DNA of 31,877 nucleotides from a virus: the IMG/VR virus record IMGVR_UViG_3300025853_000376, positions 1 through 31,877 of that record; one strand, written 5' to 3'. This document shows, one piece after another, positions 5,442-12,139 of this stretch. The translations under genes and the position numbers were made by a program. The notes below the pieces were generated by a model. That model had not been told where the DNA came from. It did not search any database and worked only from the letters and a program-made list of their open reading frames with translations. The stretch's first letter is position 1, and every line of letters starts with the position of its first letter.

Positions 5442-5892
5442 CCATCTCAAATGCCATCTCATCTTTACTATACATCCCTTGCTCGTAAAATCCTGCTAAA
5501 GTTAAAACAACTCTACCCATTGCTCTTTTTTTAGCCATAGAAACTAACCACTTCTTACCACCTCCTGTTAGATTATTGGAAACACTCGCCTCTCCAAAAT
5601 CCATTACATTTCTAACTTCATTACCAACCTTCATAGTCGCTGCTGCTTTAAGAACACACTCTCCTTTTTCTACATCTAAAAGTATAACTTCATAACCTAT
5701 AGTTATTCCATTTTTAGCAGCAATTTTATCCACACCACTTCTAGTTATTGTAGAGAATCCTCTTTTGTCTTTATACACATCCTCTCTTACCAACCCATTC
5801 TCTTTATAAAGTCTTGTTAAAACTTCTTTTCTTGTTTCTTGAACTGGCTCTGGTTGTTTCTTCAGTTTTTCTTGCATTGTTTTTTTTGTCAT
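5434..5892 (-). CDS. Nested short form of the annealing protein
   Basis: M100 of the longer protein (ATG at 5892) is preceded by AAATAATAAAAAAATG, identical to the initiation region of the tail-tube gene at 14350. Translation here would give a 152-aa protein beginning MTKKTMQEKLKKQ that holds the whole conserved domain without the acidic extension. Whether the long form, the short form or both are made cannot be told from sequence. Confidence 0.45.
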   Translation of the reverse strand: MTKKTMQEKLKKQPEPVQETRKEVLTRLYKENGLVREDVYKDKRGFSTITRSGVDKIAAKNGITIGYEVILLDVEKGECVLKAAATMKVGNEVRNVMDFGEASVSNNLTGGGKKWLVSMAKKRAMGRVVLTLAGFYEQGMYSKDEMAFEMDE

Positions 5893-6189
5893 TTTTTTAT
5901 TATTTAATTTATTAATACTCGGTTTTAATTGTTCTTGTTCTTCAGGTCTTTCTGACATATAAGAGTTATATTCATTTTCTGCATCCTCTTGCTCTCTTAT
6001 ACTCATAAATTCTTCTTTCATTCTTCCCATTTTTTCGTTTCTTTCGTTAATAGTTTCAAATTTATCTTCTGTCTTGTTGTAACAGTATTGTTCATCATCA
6101 CATTGTGGAATACCTCCAAAGTTTAAATCAGTCCTACTGTTCTCATTTGCCATCATGCCATCTTCAAAAATTCTGTCTGCTATACTCAT
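5434..6189 (-). CDS. Probable single-strand annealing protein with acidic N-terminal extension
   Basis: A 251-aa protein in two parts. Residues 1-99 are acidic and Gln/Asn-rich with no recognised fold. Residues 112-251 resemble a phage family I associate with single-strand annealing (Rad52/ERF-like) functions: RGFSTITRSGVDKIAAKNGITIGYEVI, a conserved FGEAS box, then KKWLVSMAKKRAMGRVVLTLAGFYEQG with the R-A-x-x-R-x-x-L pattern seen in annealases. It heads the replication/recombination operon behind a good promoter, beside SSB and a nuclease. A second in-frame start lies at residue 100. The family call is from memory, so moderate. Confidence 0.6.
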   Translation of the reverse strand: MSIADRIFEDGMMANENSRTDLNFGGIPQCDDEQYCYNKTEDKFETINERNEKMGRMKEEFMSIREQEDAENEYNSYMSERPEEQEQLKPSINKLNNKKMTKKTMQEKLKKQPEPVQETRKEVLTRLYKENGLVREDVYKDKRGFSTITRSGVDKIAAKNGITIGYEVILLDVEKGECVLKAAATMKVGNEVRNVMDFGEASVSNNLTGGGKKWLVSMAKKRAMGRVVLTLAGFYEQGMYSKDEMAFEMDE

Positions 6190-6220
6190 AATTGTTTATT
6201 GTTTTAGTTATTAATTGAGG

Positions 6221-6250
6221 CAAAGATATAAAATTGGAATTACCTACCAA
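6221..6250 (-). promoter_or_regulatory. Early-operon promoter
   Basis: On the minus strand TTG (6250-6248), a 19-nt spacer and TATCTTTG (6228-6221) match the Bacteroidota promoter consensus exactly. Transcription would begin near 6215, about 25 nt before the annealing-protein ATG. This is the best promoter in the window. Confidence 0.65.
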
Positions 6251-6292
6251 AAGATTTTTAACAATTTTTAGATAAATGTTTGCCTACTAGGT

Positions 6293-6328
6293 TAAAACTA
6301 TTATATTGAGAAGAATAAAACTATTATA
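6293..6328. repeat. Two 13-bp direct repeats upstream of the early promoter
   Basis: TAAAACTATTATA occurs at 6293-6305 and 6316-6328, a 23-bp period (about two helical turns). The copies lie 43-80 bp upstream of the -33 element at 6250-6248. They could be operator or activator sites. The remainder of 6190-6387 is non-coding and A/T-rich. Confidence 0.55.
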
Positions 6329-6387
6329 ATTAATAGAATATAGAACAAAGATAGTTTAGTTGAATCTTTTATTTTCATTATAAAACA

Positions 6388-7479
6388 TTAAAAGTAATGC
6401 ACTAAACGAGCCACTTGTCCACTTGTTTTTTCGTGCAAAAATCCTTCAACTGCTTTAGGAACTCCAACATATCCTTTTCTTGAGTGCCAACTATCAGTTC
6501 CTGATGGACTACGCATATACTCTACAGTAACTCCTATAAAGTCTTTAGCATCTAGCCACTTATGTTTAACCTTGTGATGTAAATGATGTAGATACCAATA
6601 TCTATATTTAGTTTCACTCCACATTACTGGTTTCTCCTGAGCCATCATTAAAGGTAAGTTTGCCATCTTAGCACCATCTCCATGCTCTAAGCCAATTAAG
6701 TTCTTACCATACTTATAATACTTTCTATGTGCTACACTAATATCAAAAGTAATATCTCTGTCGTTTCTAAACCAACTCTTTAATGCGTGTGCCAAATGAA
6801 ATCCACTTTGGTAATCGTGATTAGACATTGAATGAACAACATCTACAGGTGCTACCTCTCTTAATATTTCTATACACTTAACATATAATGCTAATGCAAC
6901 CTCAAAATGTTCCCACCACTTACCATCTACATCTTGACCTGTACCTGCTGTAGTTTGATTATATACATTATCAATATGTAGAACATCATTACCTATGCAA
7001 AATAATATCCTTTCTACCTCAAAGCCATCAGCCTTATATATAAGTCCTTCTAAGCCCTCTAAAACACGCATACAGGCAGTTTCTACATCATACCCATCAC
7101 CAGTTTCAACTCCATTAGCATATTTACCTATATGTATGTCTGCAGGATTTATTACTAATAGGTGATTAGCATCTTTGTTATCTCTTTTTACTGAAGGGTA
7201 ATAAGGTGAATGATTTTCAATGAATCCACTAATCTTATCTAGCATATCATTTTCATTAGCACTTATATCTTCTTTAGTTACAATGCTAAATCTGTACTCA
7301 CCACTAGCAGATTGCCAATGTTTGACACTTACAACATCATCTTTCTTTATACCTCTTTCCGAAAGATGTATATCTAATGCTGTATTACCATTAATGTTTG
7401 TTGTGCTTTCTGCTCTGTTTTCATAAACCATCTCAACTTCTTCTTTAGATAGTCTAAGTCTTTTACCATATTTCTTCAT
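6388..7479 (-). CDS. Calcineurin-like metallophosphoesterase
   Basis: A 363-aa protein with the metal-binding motifs of the calcineurin-like fold in order: D114-x-H116 (NPADIHIGK), GND 163-165 (CIGNDVLH), SNHD 219-222 (the usual GNHE/D motif with G replaced by S), HGD 266-268, and a His cluster HHLHH 298-302. The first 100 residues include an HTH-like start (LSKEEVEMVYENR) and a small extra domain. Substrate is unknown; relatives include phage nucleases and phosphatases, so DNA or nucleotide processing is plausible. It lies between lysis and early genes, behind its own possible promoter. Confidence 0.8.
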   Translation of the reverse strand: MKKYGKRLRLSKEEVEMVYENRAESTTNINGNTALDIHLSERGIKKDDVVSVKHWQSASGEYRFSIVTKEDISANENDMLDKISGFIENHSPYYPSVKRDNKDANHLLVINPADIHIGKYANGVETGDGYDVETACMRVLEGLEGLIYKADGFEVERILFCIGNDVLHIDNVYNQTTAGTGQDVDGKWWEHFEVALALYVKCIEILREVAPVDVVHSMSNHDYQSGFHLAHALKSWFRNDRDITFDISVAHRKYYKYGKNLIGLEHGDGAKMANLPLMMAQEKPVMWSETKYRYWYLHHLHHKVKHKWLDAKDFIGVTVEYMRSPSGTDSWHSRKGYVGVPKAVEGFLHEKTSGQVARLVHYF

Positions 7480-7502
7480 AGTTTTATGTATTGGTTATGA
7501 TG

Positions 7503-7536
7503 CAATTATACAAAAAAAAATGCTTATATAAATCAA
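7503..7536 (-). promoter_or_regulatory. Possible promoter for the phosphoesterase gene
   Basis: TTG at 7536-7534, 23 nt, then TATAATTG at 7510-7503 (one mismatch to TAnnTTTG). It follows directly on the hairpin at 7539-7562 and would give a leader of under 20 nt. Confidence 0.4.
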
Positions 7537-7538
7537 AA

Positions 7539-7562
7539 GTGAGATGTTTTTAAACATCCCAC
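7539..7562 (-). terminator. Hairpin after the lysis genes
   Basis: GTGAGATGTTT and AAACATCCCAC pair over 11 bp with one G-U wobble and a very short loop. It lies about 65 nt after the membrane-protein stop. In the minus-strand RNA the next bases are UUUUGAUUU, a weak U-tract, so termination is plausible but not certain. Confidence 0.5.
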
Positions 7563-7627
7563 TCTTGAAAACTATAAACAATGAAAACAAAGATAGGCAC
7601 AACCCTACCTGTGTTATGCAAAGATAA

Positions 7628-7906
7628 TTATTTTTTACAATTATCAGTACAATTACATTTATTTTTTTCAAATACCGAGAAGCATAATGGTAAAACACCT
7701 AATCCTGTAAGTATCAAAGCATTAGTATCAATACCATTTTTCTCAATGTATAGACTAGCAGCAAGAACTATCACTCCACTAATGGTTCTTTTGCTACTCC
7801 ACTTACCTTTAGTGTCTGTAAAAAGTTCTTTTACTGCTTTTAATAATTCTGTTATTGGCGCTATACCTCCCTTCATTAGCATAGACCCTATCCATTTCTG
7901 TATCAT
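7628..7906 (-). CDS. Holin-like membrane protein
   Basis: A 92-aa protein with two likely transmembrane segments: residues about 41-55 (TISGVIVLAASLYIE) and 63-80 (ALILTGLGVLPLCFSVFE), separated by a short polar turn. The N-terminal 35 residues are amphipathic, and the C-terminus is short, charged and Cys-containing (EKNKCNCTDNCKK). Size, topology and position near the endolysin fit a class II holin. Its ATG overlaps the stop of the preceding 53-aa gene (TAATG). Phage membrane proteins of this form can also be other lysis accessories, so holin is inferred from context. Confidence 0.6.
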   Translation of the reverse strand: MIQKWIGSMLMKGGIAPITELLKAVKELFTDTKGKWSSKRTISGVIVLAASLYIEKNGIDTNALILTGLGVLPLCFSVFEKNKCNCTDNCKK

Positions 7907-8067
7907 TATTTCTTCTTGTTGTACTTAGGAACAATAGCATCAATGATAGTATCTAGCCATCCAAAGATTTTGTTGTCTTTTTCAGTTGGAGTTAAATTAG
8001 TAACAACTTTCGCAAAAGCCATTATTCCAACCAATAATTCTAGCCAATTTTCTGTAATAAAATTCAT
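7906..8067 (-). CDS. 53-aa small membrane protein of the lysis cassette
   Basis: A complete frame beginning MNFITENWLELLVGIMAFAK and ending DAIVPKYNKKK. Residues 7-24 form a moderately hydrophobic helix, followed by a polar linker and an amphipathic helix (KIFGWLDTIIDAIV) with a Lys-rich end. It fills the gap between endolysin and holin-like genes, and its stop codon overlaps the next ATG, so it is very likely real. It could be a second holin, an antiholin or a regulator of lysis timing. Confidence 0.65.
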   Translation of the reverse strand: MNFITENWLELLVGIMAFAKVVTNLTPTEKDNKIFGWLDTIIDAIVPKYNKKK

Positions 8068-8096
8068 AATATATATTTAATTAGTTAATATTCTGT

Positions 8097-8456
8097 TTAG
8101 TAACCCCAAATACAAGGGTTTTTTTTGTACTCATCACAATCAGTATGTATAAATTTGTTTTTAAAATCTATACCAAATCTTTCAAACCCTGCACCTCCCA
8201 TACCTCCCATTATTAGTGCTAAGTTTTTACCATCAGTAAAATGTATATCAGCAGCAATACCTTTTATATGAGATGAGGTTGGATTTTTCTTAGATAATGG
8301 ATGTTTTTCACATCTAAAACCAGAGTTTACCTTAAATGGTACACCTGCAATTCTTCTTGCTTTATCCATCATCTCTAAGAAATTACTATCAATGTAGTTT
8401 GTATTACAACCACATTTGCAATTAAACTCACTTCTTTTAAAGTATTTTAATTCCAT
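8097..8456 (-). CDS. Endolysin, peptidase M15 (D-Ala-D-Ala carboxypeptidase-like)
   Basis: A 119-aa single-domain protein of the peptidase M15_3 type. Zinc ligands are visible as H63 and D70 in SSHIKGIAAD and H104 in FIHTD, with the family motif VNSGFRC at 43-49. The protein starts with a Cys-rich ELKYFKRSEFNCKCGC segment also common in phage M15 enzymes. It would cut peptidoglycan cross-bridges or stem peptides during lysis. The frame is open to an ATG at 8537, but the ATG at 8456, 2 nt after the previous stop, gives the family-standard N-terminus. No signal peptide is seen, so export needs a holin. Confidence 0.85.
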   Translation of the reverse strand: MELKYFKRSEFNCKCGCNTNYIDSNFLEMMDKARRIAGVPFKVNSGFRCEKHPLSKKNPTSSHIKGIAADIHFTDGKNLALIMGGMGGAGFERFGIDFKNKFIHTDCDEYKKNPCIWGY

Positions 8457-8457
8457 T

Positions 8458-8829
8458 TTATTTGTTTTCTTTAATAGATTTGATAATATCTTCAAAAAAA
8501 CTTTCAAAATCTTCTTTAATTTTATTTTCAGAGTCAATTTGTTTTAACTTTTTTATAGCCCAATTTACACCTGCATCTCCTCCCCAAGCATCCCACATAA
8601 TACCTCCACATCCTTCATCATAAGGAACATCTTTATGTTGCTGATGTCTTTTAAAGGAAGCCATACGAGCAATAGTATCTCTACTTAAACTATCTCTGTT
8701 GGCTAATTGTCTTGCTCTAGTCCATCCGACTTGAGTTCCACAATCACTACCATTTTCCTCTTTATACTTTATAGCCCTCTTAGCATTGTTAGTTGCTGCT
8801 TGTGGGTAATCATTATAAGTTTTAGCCAT
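8458..8829 (-). CDS. Conserved phage protein (KRHQQHKDVPY motif)
   Basis: A 123-aa protein whose first 95 residues form a conserved phage segment: YPQAATNNAKRAIKYKEENG, then CGTQVGWTRARQLANR, DTIARMASFKRHQQHKDV and CGGIMWDAWGGDAGVNWAIKKL. I recall similar segments beside or fused to phage structural and maturation proteins, but I cannot name a function. The last 28 residues are a charged helix. It lies directly upstream of the endolysin, and Trp, Gly and Cys are conserved-looking. It could be a virion or DNA-packaging accessory. Confidence 0.6.
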   Translation of the reverse strand: MAKTYNDYPQAATNNAKRAIKYKEENGSDCGTQVGWTRARQLANRDSLSRDTIARMASFKRHQQHKDVPYDEGCGGIMWDAWGGDAGVNWAIKKLKQIDSENKIKEDFESFFEDIIKSIKENK

Positions 8830-8830
8830 A

Positions 8831-9292
8831 CTACGCTGTTACTACAATAAACTCAATGTCAATCGCATCTGTATTTGCATTAGCACCGATTTGAGTTATA
8901 TCTGTAAGAGTTCCTATAGTAGTAGTGCTTGCTGCTGCATCAATCTCGTTATCCATTAATAAGAAAGTTTCGCCTGCTTTTATTTTAACAAAGAAAGAAT
9001 CTGCAGTACCTGTAACTCTTAATTCTAAGAAGTTAGTATCATCTAAATTCTTAATTCTAAAGTATTTATAATTGGTTATATCTGCTACACCTGCTTCATC
9101 TGCTGCACCAAAGTTTATTATATTTGTCCAAGATGACCTACCTGCATCTGATGCAATAGTCATTACTCTCTGATAAACCTCTCCGTTACTTGTAAATGTT
9201 TTATTCATTGTATTACCATAACTAACACCATTAAGAGTATATTGCTCTGTTATTGTTACTGTTAAATCTTCTGCTATTACTGTTGTTGCCAT
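8831..9292 (-). CDS. Beta-rich virion protein (probable)
   Basis: A 153-aa protein, Thr/Ala/Asp-rich, with alternating strands and no helix-forming core: LTVTITEQYTLNGVSYGN, then a central region (YKYFRIKNLDDTNFLELRVTG, SFFVKIKAGETFLL) that reads like a beta-sandwich, and a terminal strand (AIDIEFIVVTA). Small acidic beta-rich proteins of this sort in structural blocks are usually capsid decoration or tail accessory proteins. It is preceded by a TAATATAATATG-like leader. No catalytic motif is seen. Confidence 0.55.
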   Translation of the reverse strand: MATTVIAEDLTVTITEQYTLNGVSYGNTMNKTFTSNGEVYQRVMTIASDAGRSSWTNIINFGAADEAGVADITNYKYFRIKNLDDTNFLELRVTGTADSFFVKIKAGETFLLMDNEIDAAASTTTIGTLTDITQIGANANTDAIDIEFIVVTA

Positions 9293-9308
9293 ATTATATT
9301 ATTTATTA

Positions 9309-9530
9309 TTATATTTTTCCTTTTGTCCAATCGCTAGAGTGCATTATTGCTAATATATCTTTGTGATTGTATTGTTTCAAACCTACTAAAAAACGAGGAG
9401 TTTTACCTTTAAATTTCAATACTGTTTTAGTTTCATCTAAAGACAATCTTAAAGTATCTTGACTTGTTTCTCCTACTTGAGAAAAATCAATAATTTTTAC
9501 ATTTTTCATATCATAAATTACATATATCAT
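9309..9530 (-). CDS. Hypothetical small protein
   Basis: A 73-aa protein, basic and apparently beta-rich at the start (MIYVIYDMKNVKIIDFSQ), with a Lys/Thr-rich middle (DETKTVLKFKGKTPRFLVGL) and a short C-terminal helix. A second ATG at residue 8 is possible. It lies between two virion-type genes with gaps of 11-16 nt, so it is probably co-transcribed with them. No family is recognised and a structural role is only inferred from position. Confidence 0.5.
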   Translation of the reverse strand: MIYVIYDMKNVKIIDFSQVGETSQDTLRLSLDETKTVLKFKGKTPRFLVGLKQYNHKDILAIMHSSDWTKGKI

Positions 9531-9541
9531 TTTATTTTCTT

Positions 9542-10324
9542 TTAAGGTACGTCTGTTACTATATCTCCACTAACCATGTTTGTCATAGTTCCATTATTAC
9601 TGTTTGAACTGAAATCTTCTATTGTAGGGAAAACTGATGCTCCTGCTGTATCTCCATTTCTCCAATATCCTAATAGATTACTTTCTCCACTTAAATCAGT
9701 AGGAGTACCATTATTCCAATATTCACTTATTTCAGCAGGAGTTAATGCTGTATCAAATATTGAACACTCATCTAATAAACCTGATAAAAATTGTGAACTA
9801 GAAGATGTATGTCTAGCAAATGTCATACCCTGTGTTGCCTGAGTTATTGTGTTACCTGTTGAGCCTAAATCAACTGTTGGTGTTCCACCTGAATTTTCTA
9901 AAGCACCATCTATATATAAATTGATAAACTCACCATCAAATGTAAGAGTTACCATGTGCCATCCATTAGCACGATAATAATGCTGTCCACTTTTAAACTT
10001 GTCAAAACCTGTAGATACTTGATATATTGTAGAGTTTACTACTATAAAACAAGTCAATGTTTTATTTGACCATCTTATAAAATATCCTGTATTTCCACCA
10101 ATACCATAAAAATTACCAACAAATCTCATTGTGGCAGTTGCTTCAAAATCATCTAACTTAAACCAAATATTTACAGACATTGCTGCTGTAGGTCTTAAGG
10201 CTGCATTATCACTAAAACTTACATAATCATCAACACCATCAAAGTCTAAAGAATATAAATTCTCATAGCCTCCACCAACTGTCTTGATAGTATTTAAACC
10301 TAATCCTTGTCTTAAACTTAACAT
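9542..10324 (-). CDS. LamG/concanavalin-like lectin domain virion protein
   Basis: A 260-aa protein that is mostly one laminin-G-like jelly roll (LamG_3 type) from about residue 22 to 245. Landmarks are YSLDFDGVDDYVSF, MSVNIWFKLDD, WHMVTLTFDGEFINLYIDGAL, and the closing DECSIFDTALTPAEISEYWNNG. Such domains bind glycans. With no enzyme motif and a position among structural genes, a head- or tail-attached fibre that contacts host surface sugars is likely. A similar domain occurs at the C-terminus of the tail protein at 25586-26725. Confidence 0.75.
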   Translation of the reverse strand: MLSLRQGLGLNTIKTVGGGYENLYSLDFDGVDDYVSFSDNAALRPTAAMSVNIWFKLDDFEATATMRFVGNFYGIGGNTGYFIRWSNKTLTCFIVVNSTIYQVSTGFDKFKSGQHYYRANGWHMVTLTFDGEFINLYIDGALENSGGTPTVDLGSTGNTITQATQGMTFARHTSSSSQFLSGLLDECSIFDTALTPAEISEYWNNGTPTDLSGESNLLGYWRNGDTAGASVFPTIEDFSSNSNNGTMTNMVSGDIVTDVP

Positions 10325-10345
10325 ATTATTTATATATTATTATTA

Positions 10346-10633
10346 CTATGCAGATGCGTTTCCATCATGCTCTCTATAACCAATACCAATACCACTCGTT
10401 AGAGTTACTGCAGTTGTACGAAAAAACAATGTAGTTCCTGCAGCCATAGTTTGACCATTTAAAGAAGTAATACCACTAGCATCTCCTGCTATTGTAGCAA
10501 TTACTGATTCAACTGGGAAATGTATGCAGTAGAAATCTTTACCTGTTTGTGCTGCAGTAGTAAAAACCTCAGTTCCACCACCCTTGCCTAGCATTTCAAA
10601 TAGTAATGTATTATCTGTATCAAATGTACTCAT
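10346..10633 (-). CDS. Small beta-rich virion protein (probable decoration protein)
   Basis: A 95-aa protein, Gly/Thr/Ala-rich, with short strands (FYCIHFPVESVIATIAG, GTTLFFRTTAVTLTSGIGIGYRE) and no hydrophobic span. Size and composition fit small capsid-decorating or tail-accessory proteins, and it sits between a LamG protein and a coiled-coil membrane protein inside the structural block. No specific family is recognised. The leader ATTTAAAAATAAAATAAAATG supports the chosen start. Confidence 0.55.
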   Translation of the reverse strand: MSTFDTDNTLLFEMLGKGGGTEVFTTAAQTGKDFYCIHFPVESVIATIAGDASGITSLNGQTMAAGTTLFFRTTAVTLTSGIGIGYREHDGNASA

Positions 10634-10667
10634 TTTATTTTATTTTTAAATTGTTATTATTTTATTT

Positions 10668-10901
10668 TTATTCTGTAAAAAGTTTTATCAATGCACCTAG
10701 AGTTATAGCATAAATCATCCACATTGCTTTCACTAAAACCTTTCTCATTGCTGTGTTTCTGTTCACTCTAGCAGTAACCCCTTTATCTGGATTTAGTAAT
10801 CTTTCTGTAATCATGTCTAATTTACTGTCCAAATTATCCATCTTCTCATTTATTGAACTTATGTCTTTCTTCATAGATACTATCTCCTCTTTTGTTGTCA
10901 T
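10668..10901 (-). CDS. XhlA-like coiled-coil membrane protein
   Basis: A 77-aa protein: residues 3-37 are a heptad-patterned coiled coil (IVSMKKDISSINEKMDNLDSKL and onward), then a basic stretch (RVNRNTAMRKVLVK) and a C-terminal transmembrane helix (AMWMIYAITLGALIKLF). This is the architecture of haemolysin XhlA-type proteins, which attach to the membrane and often help holin and endolysin. The endolysin and holin-like genes are 2 kb downstream. Its ATG shares a base with the stop of the upstream gene. A tail or injection accessory role cannot be excluded. Confidence 0.6.
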   Translation of the reverse strand: MTTKEEIVSMKKDISSINEKMDNLDSKLDMITERLLNPDKGVTARVNRNTAMRKVLVKAMWMIYAITLGALIKLFTE

Positions 10902-11539
10902 TAGAATGTTGTTGTTTGTACTGCTATATTCATATATATTGCTGAACCACCACTCGCCTCCTTAATCATTGGAAAGATAATATCTCCTGCTGCTAATGCT
11001 GCTGTAGTTATAGTTGTTTCATTTATTCTAACACCTTTACTGTTGCTACTAAGACCATCTGCTGAAATCTCATCAATTACAATAGGAGTTACTGCTGTTA
11101 TAACACCTTCTACGGGTGTAATTTTACATATAGCAATCGTAACTGCATTAGAGCCATCACTTGTAAGCCATCCACTTATAGATGTAACACTAGCAGTTTC
11201 AGGGATTACACAAGCCTGACCAATTCTAAAGAAATTTGTTGGACTAATACTTCCTGAAGATACTGTTCCTGTACCATAATCAACAGCCATCTCATAAGGG
11301 GAATTAGTATCTGCTATATCTTCTCCATAGTAGTAGTTTGTAGCACCTGTAGCATAACCCTGCATCTTATAATTAGTAACACCCATATAAGACTTGTTTT
11401 TCCATTCTAAATCCCCATCAGTTCCTGTTGCAGATGTTCCTCCACTTTTACTTAAAACAGTATCATTAATAGCAGTTTCAAATCCTTTTGGATTATGTCT
11501 ATTTATACTACTTAAATTTTTATGTTCGTTTGCAGCCAT
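10901..11539 (-). CDS. Virion structural protein (head or fibre)
   Basis: A 212-aa protein rich in Ser, Thr, Gly and Ala with beta-type alternation throughout. The N-terminus is of a kind often seen on phage virion attachment proteins (ANEHKNLSSINRHNPKGFE). Residues 90-212 resemble a jelly-roll domain (VSSGSISPTNFFRIGQACVIPE to GGSAIYMNIAVQT). No enzyme motif or membrane segment. It lies just after the head-tail connector gene. It is probably a head fibre or adhesin; the N-terminal part may anchor it to the particle. Confidence 0.55.
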   Translation of the reverse strand: MAANEHKNLSSINRHNPKGFETAINDTVLSKSGGTSATGTDGDLEWKNKSYMGVTNYKMQGYATGATNYYYGEDIADTNSPYEMAVDYGTGTVSSGSISPTNFFRIGQACVIPETASVTSISGWLTSDGSNAVTIAICKITPVEGVITAVTPIVIDEISADGLSSNSKGVRINETTITTAALAAGDIIFPMIKEASGGSAIYMNIAVQTTTF

Positions 11540-11552
11540 TTATATATTTATT

Positions 11553-12137
11553 TTAACAATCATCACAAGGACAGTTATTCTTCCAACTATCATAATTTCT
11601 AGTAGGTCTTGAATATATACTATCATACATTATTATACCATGATTCTTGTAAACATCATCATTACAAGGTTTATTAGATTCATAAGTTGGATAATCACCA
11701 TTTTGGTCGCTATCATTCATATAATCTAGCATATCTTTTAAGTATATCTCAGCCTTTCTGTAAGTGTCCTGCTTATAAGCGTTTAACTCAGAAGGGTCTA
11801 TAATAGTAGCAAACTCATCAAGATTATGTACAATACCTGCACTACTACTATTACTCTGAACTTCATTTATTACCTCAAACCTAACAAACCAACACAAAGT
11901 TCTTGTTAAGAAATCATCCATTAAAGTTTGATTTGCAGTAGTTAAAGTACCATTATTGTGTTGTGTTTTTAATTCCTCATAAAACTTCTTACCAATTGCC
12001 TCTTTTAAATGTGCTAACTCAGCAAGAAGTAATGTGCTGCTAGAAATTAAAGCAGTATCAGTATTAGCATTAGTGAAACTATTACTTATAACTTCTGCTG
12101 CTGTTACTAAAGGTATATATTGATTTACATTTGACAT
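11553..12137 (-). CDS. Head-tail connector protein (DUF6712-like)
   Basis: A 194-aa, mainly helical protein directly after the portal gene with a 2-nt gap. It opens with QYIPLVTAAEVISNSF and continues with long helices (LAELAHLKEAIGKKFYEEL, MDDFLTRTLCWFVRFEVINEV), the layout of connector/adaptor proteins such as gp6/gp15 that sit under the portal. It resembles the DUF6712 group of Bacteroidota phages. The C-terminus is Cys/Asp-rich and probably disordered (NCPCDDC). Function is inferred from position and fold type. Confidence 0.65.
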   Translation of the reverse strand: MSNVNQYIPLVTAAEVISNSFTNANTDTALISSSTLLLAELAHLKEAIGKKFYEELKTQHNNGTLTTANQTLMDDFLTRTLCWFVRFEVINEVQSNSSSAGIVHNLDEFATIIDPSELNAYKQDTYRKAEIYLKDMLDYMNDSDQNGDYPTYESNKPCNDDVYKNHGIIMYDSIYSRPTRNYDSWKNNCPCDDC

Positions 12138-12139
12138 AG

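Noticed and set aside
7495-7698. 67-codon frame rich in hydrophobic residues
   Set aside because: It overlaps the end of the holin-like gene in another frame and crosses the hairpin and promoter region; the hydrophobicity comes from A/T-rich DNA.
8457-8537. N-terminal extension of the endolysin with a basic, signal-like helix
   Set aside because: It is only the overlap of the open frame with the upstream gene; the ATG at 8456 has the better spacing and gives the normal family start.
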